Origin: Lentisphaerota bacterium
GTDB taxonomy: Bacteria; Verrucomicrobiota; Lentisphaeria; Oligosphaerales; JABHEG01
NCBI GenBank assembly: GCA_018676675.1
Contig: JABHEG010000372.1
Span: 1 to 52,571, forward strand
Direction: 5' to 3'
DNA: 52,571 bases
Shown: piece after piece, positions 35,185 through 44,800 of the stretch
How the letters are laid out: the number at the start of each line of letters is the position of its first letter
Position numbering within the stretch: the first letter of the stretch is position 1
Notes under the pieces: model-generated
What the model was told of the DNA's origin: nothing
Databases searched by the model: none
Seen by the model: the letters and a program-made list of their open reading frames with translations, nothing else
Translations under genes and position numbers: made by a program

Positions 35185-38130
35185 ATGGGCAAACGTCTTC
35201 TGCTGCTAAGTACAATTGCCGGCTGGGTAGCTGCTGTCACGGGAACGGCGGCGTTGCCTTGGGTGACGGAACTGGAGAAAGCGGCGGGGCAGGTGCTGTA
35301 CGTCTCGGTAGCCGGGGACGATACCTGGACCGGCCGGTTGCCGGAGCCGAACCCAGCCGGAACGGATGGCCCATTTGCCACTCTCGAACAAGCCCGCGAT
35401 GAGATCAGGCAGGTCAAAGAAGACGGTGGGCTTCCCCCAAAAGGGGTAACGGTGGCGATTCTTGAGGGACGATATGAACGGGCGGAGACCCTTGTTCTGG
35501 CCAAGGAGGATTCGGGAACGGCCGCGTCCCCGATCGTCTACCGCGGTCAACCTGGGGTTCGCGTGTGCATCTCCGGCGGACGGGTTGTTGACGGGTGGCA
35601 ACCGGTCACCGATGCCGGACTCCTCCAACGCCTGCCGCCTGAAGCACGAGGGAACGTCATCCAAGCCGACTTGAAGGCCTTGGGAATCGCGGAGTATGGT
35701 GATTACTCGATCAATGTCGAACATGCCATTCAGCGGCGAGTGGCGAAGGCAGACGGTCAAGGCGAGTACACCATGGGCAGTGTCGGGCCCAAGCCCGGCA
35801 TGACCTGTCCCGAGCGTCTCGAGGTCTTCTTCAACGACCAGCCATTGCAGATCGCACGCGGTCCCAACGATGGGCACATCACTCTCGAAGAGCCATTGGG
35901 CAAGACCCCTTACATGGTTCGGGAGCGCGAACGGGGGCGCAAGGAGGGCATTTTCCGCTACAGAGGCGACTACCCCAAACGCTGGATCAGTGAGAAGGAC
36001 GCATACATCTGCGGCAGTTGGAGCCGGGACTGGGCAGAACAGCGCCATCGGGTCGAGCGTCTCGATTCCGCAGAACGAGTGATCTCTGTCCCGCGCCCCT
36101 ATCACTACTATGGTTACTACAAGGGACAGTGGTTCTACGGATTCAACATTCTGGCTGAACTGGATCGCCCAGGCGAGTGGTATGTGGATCGGGAGTCGGG
36201 AACGCTGATTCTGTGGCCACCGGAGCGTGTAAAAGCCCCCCGGATCGAGGTCTCGATGGCGCCGGCCCTTGTGACGATGAACGGTGTGTCTAACGTCACG
36301 TTCCGCGGTCTCCTCCTTGAGGCAACCCGGGGCACGGCGGTCACGATGAATGGCTGCAACGAGTGCCGTGTCATTGGCTGCACCATGCGGAATCTTGGCG
36401 TACACGCGGTCACGGTCCAGGACGGTCGGGAGAACCGCGTCATCGGCTGTGATATGTACGGCATGGGTGGTGGCGGCGTCTACCTGGTTGCGGGGGACCG
36501 GAAGACACTGACACCCGCCGGACACGTCGTAGAGAACTGCCACATCCATCACTATGGCCGTTGGGACCGAATGTATCGTCCGGGCATCGTGTTCAGTGGC
36601 GTCGGCCTACGGGCGTCGCACAACCTCATCCACGATGCCCCGCACTCGGCCATCATCTTCGGCGGCAACGACCACGTGATCGAGTTCAACGAGATCCACA
36701 GTGTCTGCTTCGACTCGAATGACTGCGGGGCCATCTACGCCGGCCGCAATTGGACCATCCGCGGTCATGTCATCCGCCACAATTACCTCCACCACATCGC
36801 CGGGCGCCAAGGACGCCCCTGCAAAGGGATCTATCTCGACGACTCCTTCGCAGCCGCCACCGTCTCCGGGAACATTTTCCACAAGGTCAACTACGCGATC
36901 TTTCTGGGGTGCGGGCGTGACAACATCTTTGACAACAACGTGTTCATTGACTGCCCTGGCGCCATGCACGTCGACGCGCGCGCGCTGGGCTGGCAGAAGC
37001 CGCACATCGCCGGGCGACTCAAGGAAGCCAGAGAGAAAGGGACGCAGTGGGGTATCCGGTTCATGGAGCCACCCTACAGCACGCGTTACCCGAGGCTTCT
37101 CACTCTCCTCGGTGATGAGCCTGCGTACCCGAAAGGCAACGTGGTCCGGCGCAACATCTTCTGGCCAGGCTCAGGCGAAGACCTCCGCCGCATGACGCAT
37201 GGCGCGAAGCCTAAGGATACCTGGTGGGACCACATGGAGCCCAAGATCAGGCACTTGATCAAGCTGGAAGACAACCTGATCAACGAGGATCCGAAGTTCG
37301 TCGACGAACCCGGCGGCGATTTCCAGCTCCGGAGATCTTCCCCCGCCTGGGCACTTGGGTTCCAGCGTATCCCAGTCAAGGAGATCGGGCTGATCAATGA
37401 CAATCGCCGAGCGTCCTGGCCGCCGCTCCATTCGCCGCGCGCCATGCCGAGGCCACCGGAGCCAAAGAAGGACCTCCTGCCACCGCCAGAGAAAGTCGTC
37501 AAAAGGACACTGCGCACCGGCCCTGCGCCCGTGTTCTCAGTCGCGAGGACCTCGAGGCCGATCACAGTTGACGGCGTGCTCTCGGCGGCCGAATGGGATA
37601 ACCGGGAACCGGGCAGCGCGATCCAGATTGACAAGGGCCTCTACCACGAGTCAGTGCCCCTCAAGAGCTGGGCCTGGATGGCCCACGACGGCCGCAATCT
37701 TTATGTCGGTGTCCTGAATGACGTGGATCCCGGTAAGCCCCTGGTGACGAAGCAAAAGTGGGCCCGTAACGACGCGGTGGAGATTGCCTTGCGGAATCCG
37801 CAAGCCGGCAGGAACGCGCCGATCCTTGTGCTGCGCGGCTATTCGGACAGCATCTTCGAGAGCTCCTCCGAGGCCCGCGCTCCGGCTGACGTCGTCCAGG
37901 CAGCAGGAAAGACCGTCACATTCGCCGCCAAGGTCGTCGATCCAGGACATTGGACCGCGGAATACTGCATCCCGCTCACACTGCTGGATCCAGAGATTCC
38001 CTCTGGAATGACGATCGAATGCAACATCTCCGTACGTAAGATCGCCGGTCCGGACTGGGTAATGTGGCAAGGAACCGGAGGCCTGACCTGGGAGACAGAC
38101 AAGGCCGGCATTCTGAAGCTGCTCAAGTAA
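35185..38130 (+). CDS. Secreted right-handed beta-helix protein with CBM9-like C-terminus
   Basis: 981 residues. The ATG follows AGGGA and gives a signal peptide (MGKRLLLLSTIAGWVAAVTG). LYVSVAGDDTWTGRL followed by DGPFATLEQARDEIR (about 37-75) is the usual opening of secreted beta-helix glycan enzymes. The helix core runs about 370-700, with rungs such as VIGCTMRNLGVHAVTVQDG, HNLIHDAPHSAIIFGGNDHV, CGAIYAGRNWTIRGHVIRHN and VSGNIFHKVNYAIFLGCGRD. Residues about 790-981 form a CBM9/DOMON-like domain (ITVDGVLSAAEWDNREPG; GRNLYVGVLNDV; WTAEYCIPLTLL). Beta-helix proteins of this layout are often polysaccharide lyases or glycosidases (for example GH28, GH110, GH120-like). I see no decisive catalytic set. 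It is preceded by the structured leader and followed, 88 bases on, by the second GHL6-like gene. Confidence 0.85.
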   Translation: MGKRLLLLSTIAGWVAAVTGTAALPWVTELEKAAGQVLYVSVAGDDTWTGRLPEPNPAGTDGPFATLEQARDEIRQVKEDGGLPPKGVTVAILEGRYERAETLVLAKEDSGTAASPIVYRGQPGVRVCISGGRVVDGWQPVTDAGLLQRLPPEARGNVIQADLKALGIAEYGDYSINVEHAIQRRVAKADGQGEYTMGSVGPKPGMTCPERLEVFFNDQPLQIARGPNDGHITLEEPLGKTPYMVRERERGRKEGIFRYRGDYPKRWISEKDAYICGSWSRDWAEQRHRVERLDSAERVISVPRPYHYYGYYKGQWFYGFNILAELDRPGEWYVDRESGTLILWPPERVKAPRIEVSMAPALVTMNGVSNVTFRGLLLEATRGTAVTMNGCNECRVIGCTMRNLGVHAVTVQDGRENRVIGCDMYGMGGGGVYLVAGDRKTLTPAGHVVENCHIHHYGRWDRMYRPGIVFSGVGLRASHNLIHDAPHSAIIFGGNDHVIEFNEIHSVCFDSNDCGAIYAGRNWTIRGHVIRHNYLHHIAGRQGRPCKGIYLDDSFAAATVSGNIFHKVNYAIFLGCGRDNIFDNNVFIDCPGAMHVDARALGWQKPHIAGRLKEAREKGTQWGIRFMEPPYSTRYPRLLTLLGDEPAYPKGNVVRRNIFWPGSGEDLRRMTHGAKPKDTWWDHMEPKIRHLIKLEDNLINEDPKFVDEPGGDFQLRRSSPAWALGFQRIPVKEIGLINDNRRASWPPLHSPRAMPRPPEPKKDLLPPPEKVVKRTLRTGPAPVFSVARTSRPITVDGVLSAAEWDNREPGSAIQIDKGLYHESVPLKSWAWMAHDGRNLYVGVLNDVDPGKPLVTKQKWARNDAVEIALRNPQAGRNAPILVLRGYSDSIFESSSEARAPADVVQAAGKTVTFAAKVVDPGHWTAEYCIPLTLLDPEIPSGMTIECNISVRKIAGPDWVMWQGTGGLTWETDKAGILKLLK

Positions 38131-38218
38131 CCACGGTCGATGACGAGATGGTCTCGGGCGTGTACAGTGGGCGACGATCTGGACGTATGTATGGCATGCA
38201 GGAGATCTGAGGAGCCTC

Positions 38219-40249
38219 ATGAACGACTGGTACAAACGCTGCTATTCGAGACTGCTGATTGACAACCACATCACCGAGGATGATCCCTCGGCCATGACTC
38301 GCTTCGATCCCGCGGACTATGTGGCGATGGTCAAGACGGCCGGGGTCGAATCGGCCATGGTTTACGCCACTTGCCACAATGGGAACTGCTACTTCCCGAC
38401 CAAAGTCGGGCACATGCATGCCAATCTCAAAGGGCGCGACATCTTCGGTGAGACGGTGGACTTGCTGCGGAGCGAGGGAATCGTGCCCGTTGCCTATTAC
38501 ACCAGCGTCTACCACAACCACTCCGCCAAGACACATCCCGCCTGGCGCTTCAGCCCCATCAACGGCGGCCACCACAACGGGCGCTACTGGTGGAGTTGCC
38601 CCAACAACGATGAGTACGCTGCCTTCGTGCTGGATGAGATTGCTGAGGTCATCGCCTACGATGTAGACGGCATCTTCAATGACATGACCTTCTGGCCAGG
38701 GATCTGCGCGTGTGCAAGTTGCCGCGAAAAGTACCGCGCCGAGACCGGTTCCGAGATTCCTCGAAAGGTCGATTGGAAGGACCCCGCGTGGGTCCGCTTC
38801 CAGCGCTTCCGCGAACTGTCTATGGCCTCCTTCTCCCAGGCGATCACCAATCACATCAAGTCCATCAAGGACATGACCGTTACCCATCAGACATCGACGA
38901 TTATGCACGGTTGGAGGCAAGGCTACACACTGGGCATCGCCGATGCCTGCGACTACACGTCCGGCGACTTCTACGGTGGCAAATACCAACACGTCATCGG
39001 CTCGAAGGTGCTCGCGGCCGCTTCGCAGAATCAGCCCTACGAGTTTATGACCAGTCGCTGCGTGAACCTCCGTGACCACACGTCCATGAAGTCCGAGGCG
39101 GAGCTGACGGCAGAAGCGGCGACCACCCTCGCCAACGCCGGTGCCTACTTCTTTATCGATGCGATCAACCCCGACGGTACGCTTGAGAAGGGCGTCTACG
39201 AACGCCTGGGTGCGGTGACCAAAACGCTGGCCCCCTTTACGCAGACCGTGAAACGCCTCCAGCCCGAAATGGTGGCAGACAAGGCCTTCTACTACTCCTC
39301 GGCGGCATACGTCGACCAGACGACGAACTCGGACATCATGGCACCCAGTGGAGGCAAACCCGCAGTCGATGAAATGAACGGCGCGTCCATCATCCTGACC
39401 CGCTCCCATATCCCGTTCCGCGCGGTGACCAGTGCGACGGAAGACTACAGCGGCTTGAACGCCATCATCATGAACAACATCATGTACACGTCGGAGGAGG
39501 AGAACGACCGACTGCGTGCGTTCGTGGCGAACGGCGGAACACTCCTGGCCACTGGCACCACCTCGCTCTTCCGCCCGGACGGCACGACCACCGGCAACTT
39601 CGGCTTGGCTGACGTTTTCGGAGTCGCCCACACCGACGCTCGAGCGAAGCGCTTCCACTACCTCTCCTTCGAGGATCGGCGCTGGCTCGTTTCTTCACAC
39701 GCGGCAGCGCCTTTTGTTAAGGCAACGGATGCCCGCGTTCTCGCTCGCATTGTCGAGCCCCTTTTTGATCCCGACGCCGAGGAGTATACCTCGATCCACA
39801 GCAATCCTCCGAGCGTGGCCACGGAATACGCGGGGCTGACGGTGCACTCCTTCGGCAACGGGCAGTGTCTCTACCTATCGTCCCCCGTGCTCTCGCTGCA
39901 ACAGGACGCGCAACAAGCCTTCGGTGCCTGGCTCTTCCGGGAGTACTCACCTTCCGGCCTCGTGCTCGACACAAATGCCCCGCCATGTGTTGAGATCACG
40001 GTAAATCGCAGCACGGTAAAGGACGCTTATCTGATTGGTTTCGTGAACTACCAGAAGGAGCTGCCCAACGTGCCCGTCCGGGACATCTCTGTGACTCTGG
40101 CGCTGCCTGGAGTCAAGGCAGTGGGAGCCTGCACACGCGTCTCGAACGGTGCGAGCCTGGACGTGGGCATGAACGGTGGTTCACTCCAACTCGAAGTGCC
40201 CCGTCTGGATACACTCGAAATGATCGAAATCGAGTACCAGCCCGCCTGA
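38219..40249 (+). CDS. Second GHL6-like glycoside hydrolase
   Basis: 676 residues, no signal peptide; GAGGAG stands just before the ATG. The N-terminal barrel has YATCHNGNCYFPTKVGHMH, VAYYTSVYHNHSAKTHP and YDVDGIFNDMTFWPG (candidate catalytic D155), followed by CACASCREKY with a C165-x-x-C168 pair. This is the same order of acid motif and Cys pair as in the protein at 2766-4871. From about 380 comes a GATase-like trimerization segment (GASIILTRSHIPFRAVT; LNAIIMNNIMYTSEEENDR; FVANGGTLLATGT), then a beta-rich end. Such proteins are filed as hypothetical glycosyl hydrolase 6, related to alpha-fucosidase/alpha-amylase-like barrels; the substrate is unknown. The gene lies between the beta-helix and cupin genes on one strand. 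Confidence 0.78.
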   Translation: MNDWYKRCYSRLLIDNHITEDDPSAMTRFDPADYVAMVKTAGVESAMVYATCHNGNCYFPTKVGHMHANLKGRDIFGETVDLLRSEGIVPVAYYTSVYHNHSAKTHPAWRFSPINGGHHNGRYWWSCPNNDEYAAFVLDEIAEVIAYDVDGIFNDMTFWPGICACASCREKYRAETGSEIPRKVDWKDPAWVRFQRFRELSMASFSQAITNHIKSIKDMTVTHQTSTIMHGWRQGYTLGIADACDYTSGDFYGGKYQHVIGSKVLAAASQNQPYEFMTSRCVNLRDHTSMKSEAELTAEAATTLANAGAYFFIDAINPDGTLEKGVYERLGAVTKTLAPFTQTVKRLQPEMVADKAFYYSSAAYVDQTTNSDIMAPSGGKPAVDEMNGASIILTRSHIPFRAVTSATEDYSGLNAIIMNNIMYTSEEENDRLRAFVANGGTLLATGTTSLFRPDGTTTGNFGLADVFGVAHTDARAKRFHYLSFEDRRWLVSSHAAAPFVKATDARVLARIVEPLFDPDAEEYTSIHSNPPSVATEYAGLTVHSFGNGQCLYLSSPVLSLQQDAQQAFGAWLFREYSPSGLVLDTNAPPCVEITVNRSTVKDAYLIGFVNYQKELPNVPVRDISVTLALPGVKAVGACTRVSNGASLDVGMNGGSLQLEVPRLDTLEMIEIEYQPA

Positions 40250-40330
40250 AGACCAGCATTGAGTCGGTCAGTGATTCGTTGGACGGCGCGGAACGAAACT
40301 CCAGTATCAGAAGGCGGAAGTACAGGGCCA

Positions 40331-40383
40331 GGGACACGGACTAACACAGACGGACACAGACGCAATATTCCAGCATTCCAGCA
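40331..40383. repeat. Short tandem words before the cupin gene
   Basis: Inside a 148-base gap, 40331-40361 consists of imperfect repeats of ACACRGACG-like words, and 40366-40383 contains ATTCCAGC twice. I recall similar GGAYNAACACAGACG-style words between genes of several PVC genomes; their role is unknown. AGGAG follows directly as the ribosome site of the next gene. Confidence 0.6.
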
Positions 40384-40397
40384 TAGGAGATCACGCC

Positions 40398-41618
40398 ATG
40401 GGAACCAAACAACTCGCCGAACGCGCGCTTGAACAAGGCCAGGGGATTGTCCGTTTGGCCCCGAACTGGGTGCCTCGCTCCTTCTGCATCCCCGGGCGCC
40501 GAATCAAGCTCCACCCGGACGACTACTACGCCTTGGGCGGCGAACGCGGCGGCATTGACGAACGCTGGTTCTCGTCTACCACTCCCGCTGACAATGGCCC
40601 GTTGACCAGTCAGGACGAAGGCCTGAGTTTCATCGTCATGCAGGATGGTTCCACGTTGGGAAAGGTGACCTTGCGCGACGCCGTGGCTGCCCTGAAAGGA
40701 GCATTGATCGGCGATCGGTTGTGGGACGAGCACGAACGCTGGCCGATGTACTCCAAGTTCTTCGACAACCAGAGCGCCCTTCCCCACCACATCCACCACA
40801 GGGACGAGCACGCCAAAGCGGTCGGGCAGCTCGGGAAGCCCGAAGCCTACTACTTCCCGCCTCAAGTCAATAACCATGGCGGGGACTTCCCCTACACGTT
40901 CTTCGGCTTCCATCCGCACATCACGAGGGATCAGGTGCGTCAGTGCTTGAGCGATTTTGCCAGTGGGGACAACAAGATCACCAACATTTCTCAGGCCTAT
41001 CGCCTGGAGCCGGGAACCGGTTGGGATGTGCCGCCGGGCGTGCTGCACGCACCGGGCAGCATGTGTACGTACGAGCCCCAAAAAGCCTCCGATGTGTTCG
41101 CCATGTACCAATCCGTCATCGACAACCGCCAGGTCGTGCCGGGCGAGCTCCTGTGGAAAGACACCCCCGAGGACAAAATCGGTGACGTGGACTATCTCAT
41201 GTCCGTGATCGATTGGGAGCTGAATGTCGATATGCGCTTCGCGGAGAAGCACTTCATGCGCCCGCAGCCAGTGAAGGCTGTAGAGGAGATGGAAGCAGAT
41301 GGCTATGTCGAGACCTGGATCTGCTACAGATCCGACGCGTTCAGCGCCAAAGAACTGACCCTGCTTCCCGGCCGCACCGCCACGATCACGGATGCGGCGG
41401 CCTATGGGCTTATCATGATGCAGGGACACGGGACCATGAATCAGTGGAAGGTCGATACACCCGCGCTTATCCGCTACGGTCAGCTCACCAGCGACGAGTT
41501 CTTTGTCAGCGAGAGCGCCGCCAGGCAGGGCGTGAAGATCTCCAATCTCTCCGACACCGACCCGATCGTCATGCTCAAGCACTTCGGACCGGAAAACCCC
41601 GATTTGACGTTGGAGTAG
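40398..41618 (+). CDS. Phosphomannose-isomerase-like cupin sugar isomerase
   Basis: 406 residues, cytosolic, with a clear AGGAG site. The metal site resembles class I mannose-6-phosphate isomerase: LPHHIHHRDEHA (H131/H133/H134), GKPEAYYF (E149) and VPPGVLHAPGS (H217). A second cupin half follows (ELTLLPGRTATITDAAAYG, then MQGHGTMNQW). The order of the ligands and the PPGxxHA motif support a zinc-dependent aldose-ketose isomerase acting on a free sugar or sugar phosphate. The exact substrate (mannose-6-phosphate, lyxose or another) is not determined. It closes the plus-strand group that begins at 31159 and would feed released sugars into central metabolism. The following 199 bases hold a double hairpin between convergent genes. 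Confidence 0.8.
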   Translation: MGTKQLAERALEQGQGIVRLAPNWVPRSFCIPGRRIKLHPDDYYALGGERGGIDERWFSSTTPADNGPLTSQDEGLSFIVMQDGSTLGKVTLRDAVAALKGALIGDRLWDEHERWPMYSKFFDNQSALPHHIHHRDEHAKAVGQLGKPEAYYFPPQVNNHGGDFPYTFFGFHPHITRDQVRQCLSDFASGDNKITNISQAYRLEPGTGWDVPPGVLHAPGSMCTYEPQKASDVFAMYQSVIDNRQVVPGELLWKDTPEDKIGDVDYLMSVIDWELNVDMRFAEKHFMRPQPVKAVEEMEADGYVETWICYRSDAFSAKELTLLPGRTATITDAAAYGLIMMQGHGTMNQWKVDTPALIRYGQLTSDEFFVSESAARQGVKISNLSDTDPIVMLKHFGPENPDLTLE

Positions 41619-41670
41619 CCTCAGACGTCCTCACGCGGAGGAAACAAGCGACACCTTCGGCGAAACAGAA

Positions 41671-41722
41671 GTAGGCGACACAGGCTCTGTGTCGCTTCCC
41701 ACGCAGGGCCTGCGTGGGCTAC
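41671..41722. repeat. Perfect double hairpin closed by GTAG/CTAC (family C)
   Basis: GCGACACAG (41675-41683) pairs perfectly with CTGTGTCGC (41687-41695) around GCT. CCCACGCAG (41698-41706) pairs perfectly with CTGCGTGGG (41710-41718) around GGC. GTAG (41671-41674) and CTAC (41719-41722) close both hairpins. Because each arm is nearly self-complementary, the same fold forms on both strands. It sits between two convergent genes, 52 bases after the cupin stop and 95 bases beyond the stop of the opposite gene, so it could end transcription from both sides. Confidence 0.85.
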
Positions 41723-41817
41723 CCGGTGTCAGCTCGTCTTTTGGTCCTTGACCTCCCGCGCAAGGAGTTCCGTGCCTGCTGGTTTGCGCCAGTTGAGTGC
41801 TGGGAGTTCAGTCCGGA

Positions 41818-44800
41818 TCACTCCGGAACGACCACCGCGATGTCTCCGGATGAATATCCTACGACAAGCCGGTCACCGGTTGCACAAACCGCGTCCACGG
41901 GATCGCTGTGTTTAGCGGCGACGGCGAAGGCTGGTGTCAGCACAACCAGACCATCCGGTCCCCCGACCACCAGGACGTCCCCGACTACAGCGAGTGCCCT
42001 AACGCCACGACCTACCCGGAACACATCCAGCAACACACCGTCACGAACCCGGTAGCGAGCCACGAACCCGTCGCCGCGCCCGACGACCAGGGCGGGTTCT
42101 CCATCGTCGGTGCGCCACAGTGCGCTGCACTCGTTCGGTGGATGGTTGAAGTGTCGCCACACGGGAGCGAGCTCAGGGTAGCTCAGACAGTCGATCCCCC
42201 CGGGGGTAAGGGCGATCAGGAGAGGCGTGGAGTCAGGGCGCCGGACAACGTGACCGGAGAAGTACAACGGCAGCTCCATATTTCCGGACGAGTAACCCGT
42301 ATAGCTGCGCTGTGCCGGAGCCTTGCAGGCACCATTCTCGAGATCAGAGGTGGACGCCAAGAGGCGATGACAGCGAGAGTACAGGCCGATGACAAGTACG
42401 TCTTCACGCCCATCTCCATCCAGGTCCGGGACAGTCACTGCCGCTTTCCCTCCCCACGTGTGTCCCTGTGTCGGCCATGAGACCTCGAGTTCCGGCTCCG
42501 GCGACAGACGCCCCATGCTGTAGTGCGGGAAGAACAGGTACTCGCTATTGCCCTGCGCGTTCGGCCGCCAGGGGATGAAGCAGGCAGGTCGAGCCGCCGA
42601 TATCCACGAACGGTCTCCGTCGCCATTGCGGCTCATGTCGGCCTGGAAACGCTCATGCCCGTCGGAATTGTAGGCCGTGAAGCGGTCGTCGAGGGTGTAG
42701 ACGAGGAGCTCGGACACCCCATCACCATCAATATCTGCGAACATCGCATCCACGACCGGCGCAGACAGCTCGACCTCGGCGATCAATCGTCGTTCACGGC
42801 TGTCGAGAACCAGCAGGTGGGTCGGCGACCAGGCAACCACATCGGCGTGGCCCCGTGGCTGTTGAGGAACCGAGCGGAGCCGGAGATCCACACGCGACTC
42901 ACGTTCGCTCGATATGACCTCGATCTCACTGAACAACACACGGCTTCGACGGGCGTCAGGTTTGGGCTGAACAGACACACGTAAGCGCTGTTGGGGAGGC
43001 AGATCGACAGGCACAGTCAGCGTGGGGAAACGCGCAGTGGACATGTAATGCGCATTCTCAGCAAATGCCGTCCCGGACGTCCCCGGTTGCGCTGCGGCTT
43101 CCTCCTCCTGCACACCGCCCGTGAAAGGCGCAACGCGCACAGCCAGTTCAGCCGGCTTCAACGGCTCGACCTTGAACCGATGAGACTGGTAATAACCGGG
43201 CCAGAAAAAGCGCAACGCTCGGACGGCCACAGGGCGCATGAAGTCCAACAGGATCTCGCCGCTGCCGCTCTGCCAACCCGGCACTTCGGCTCCCATCCAG
43301 GGCACATCACGATCAAACCACTGCTGCGGATTCCGCGCCCAACTGTAGGGGTGCCCGTCGAGCGGCTCGGGGTTGGCCGAAACACGCACAGTGCGCTGAA
43401 TCGCATGTCGCGGCGCGATGTGAGCCATGTTTTGGGTCTTGGCAGGGCGGGCGCTGAGCGGAGCGGAGATGTCTTCCTTGGCAGCCCCGGCCACCGGGTG
43501 AACCGCGGCCTCCTCCCAGGCTTTCCGTAGTCGGACACCAACACGTTCGAGTACATCGTTTGTCCCGGGAATCTGCAACACATGGCGGCCGGGACTGAGA
43601 GTCCGTCCCGCAGCACTCAGTCCTTCGCCATCAACGATAGCCCCCCCCTGCCCTGTGAGCACCGCCTGCGCCCCCCCGACGATGACAACACATGCGGATA
43701 GTTCCGAGTCCAGCACGACAGTGACAGGCTGGTCAGACGTGATTGTCGTGTCACCAATACGCAGTGAACGGCAGCCTGCCCACACGCAACCGTCGCCCGA
43801 GAGTACCCGCAACGCTGCATCGCTTTCGGGCAGACCGTCCGTCTGGTCAGACCCGACGGCAATCAGGTCCACTACCGGTGTGCCTTCCGCGACGCCGTTC
43901 ACGAGCATTGCAGCTGTGCCCTGCGGACGCACATCAAAGGAACGTCTGCGTGCGTCATTCGTCGCGTACAGCAGGTTACGGAAGCAGGTTCTTGCGTCCT
44001 TCCGGTAGCGTCCGGACAGGTACTGCCGCAACATGGTGGGACGCGCGGCGCCGTCACGCGGCTCAAGCGTCACGTCGGTAACCAGCGGCTCCGGCGTCAC
44101 GATGTGCAGTTCCGTGCCATTGCCGCCGTCGAGGGCGCTGAAGTGCCGGTCATCGTCTTTGCGGCCCGGATGGTATGAACGCCAGCGACAGACGACCTGG
44201 TAGTCAGTCCCTTCAGCTGCCGCATCCGTGAAGCGGGCCTCATCGAATACGGCGAAGTAGGCCCGACGGCGCCGAAGAACGTGGCGAGTCCACGTCGCCC
44301 CACCATTCCTGGCGAGAGCCGAAGACATGCCCTGAAGACGAGGTGTCTTGAAGGACGCCTCAACGGAGCAGGCGGCGGAGACGGGATCGTGCTGGCCGCG
44401 GCTGATTGAGACGACACTCCGCGCCCAACTGGTCACTTTCTGGACGTTCTGAAACAGCAAGAGACTTCCGAGCTCTGTGTAGCGACAGATTGCGTTGCCT
44501 TGCGGCCCGGCCCCAAGGAACGACGGTCCCACGTTCTCGCCCTGCATGAGCAAGTAGCCGTCGTCGGGCTCGAAGCCATCACGGAAAACAGCTTTGGAGA
44601 ACGCGTTCCCGGGCAAGCCATGGTAGGGCTCGACCGTCTCTCCTGCCACCATGTAGGGATGTGTCTCCGGGCTGACGTAACGCTCGAAGAACCATGGGTC
44701 GTGCGGCACCAGTTCGAGGCCGGTGTGGGCTGCCGGGAACGCCTCCTGCGCGTCAACGGGGGGAGAGAGCATCCCCGGCGGCATGGTCACCCCAAGGTAG

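Noticed and set aside
38123..39658. 511-codon open frame on the minus strand
   Set aside because: It is antisense to the second GHL6-like gene and shows no recognisable domain, so it is a codon-bias shadow.
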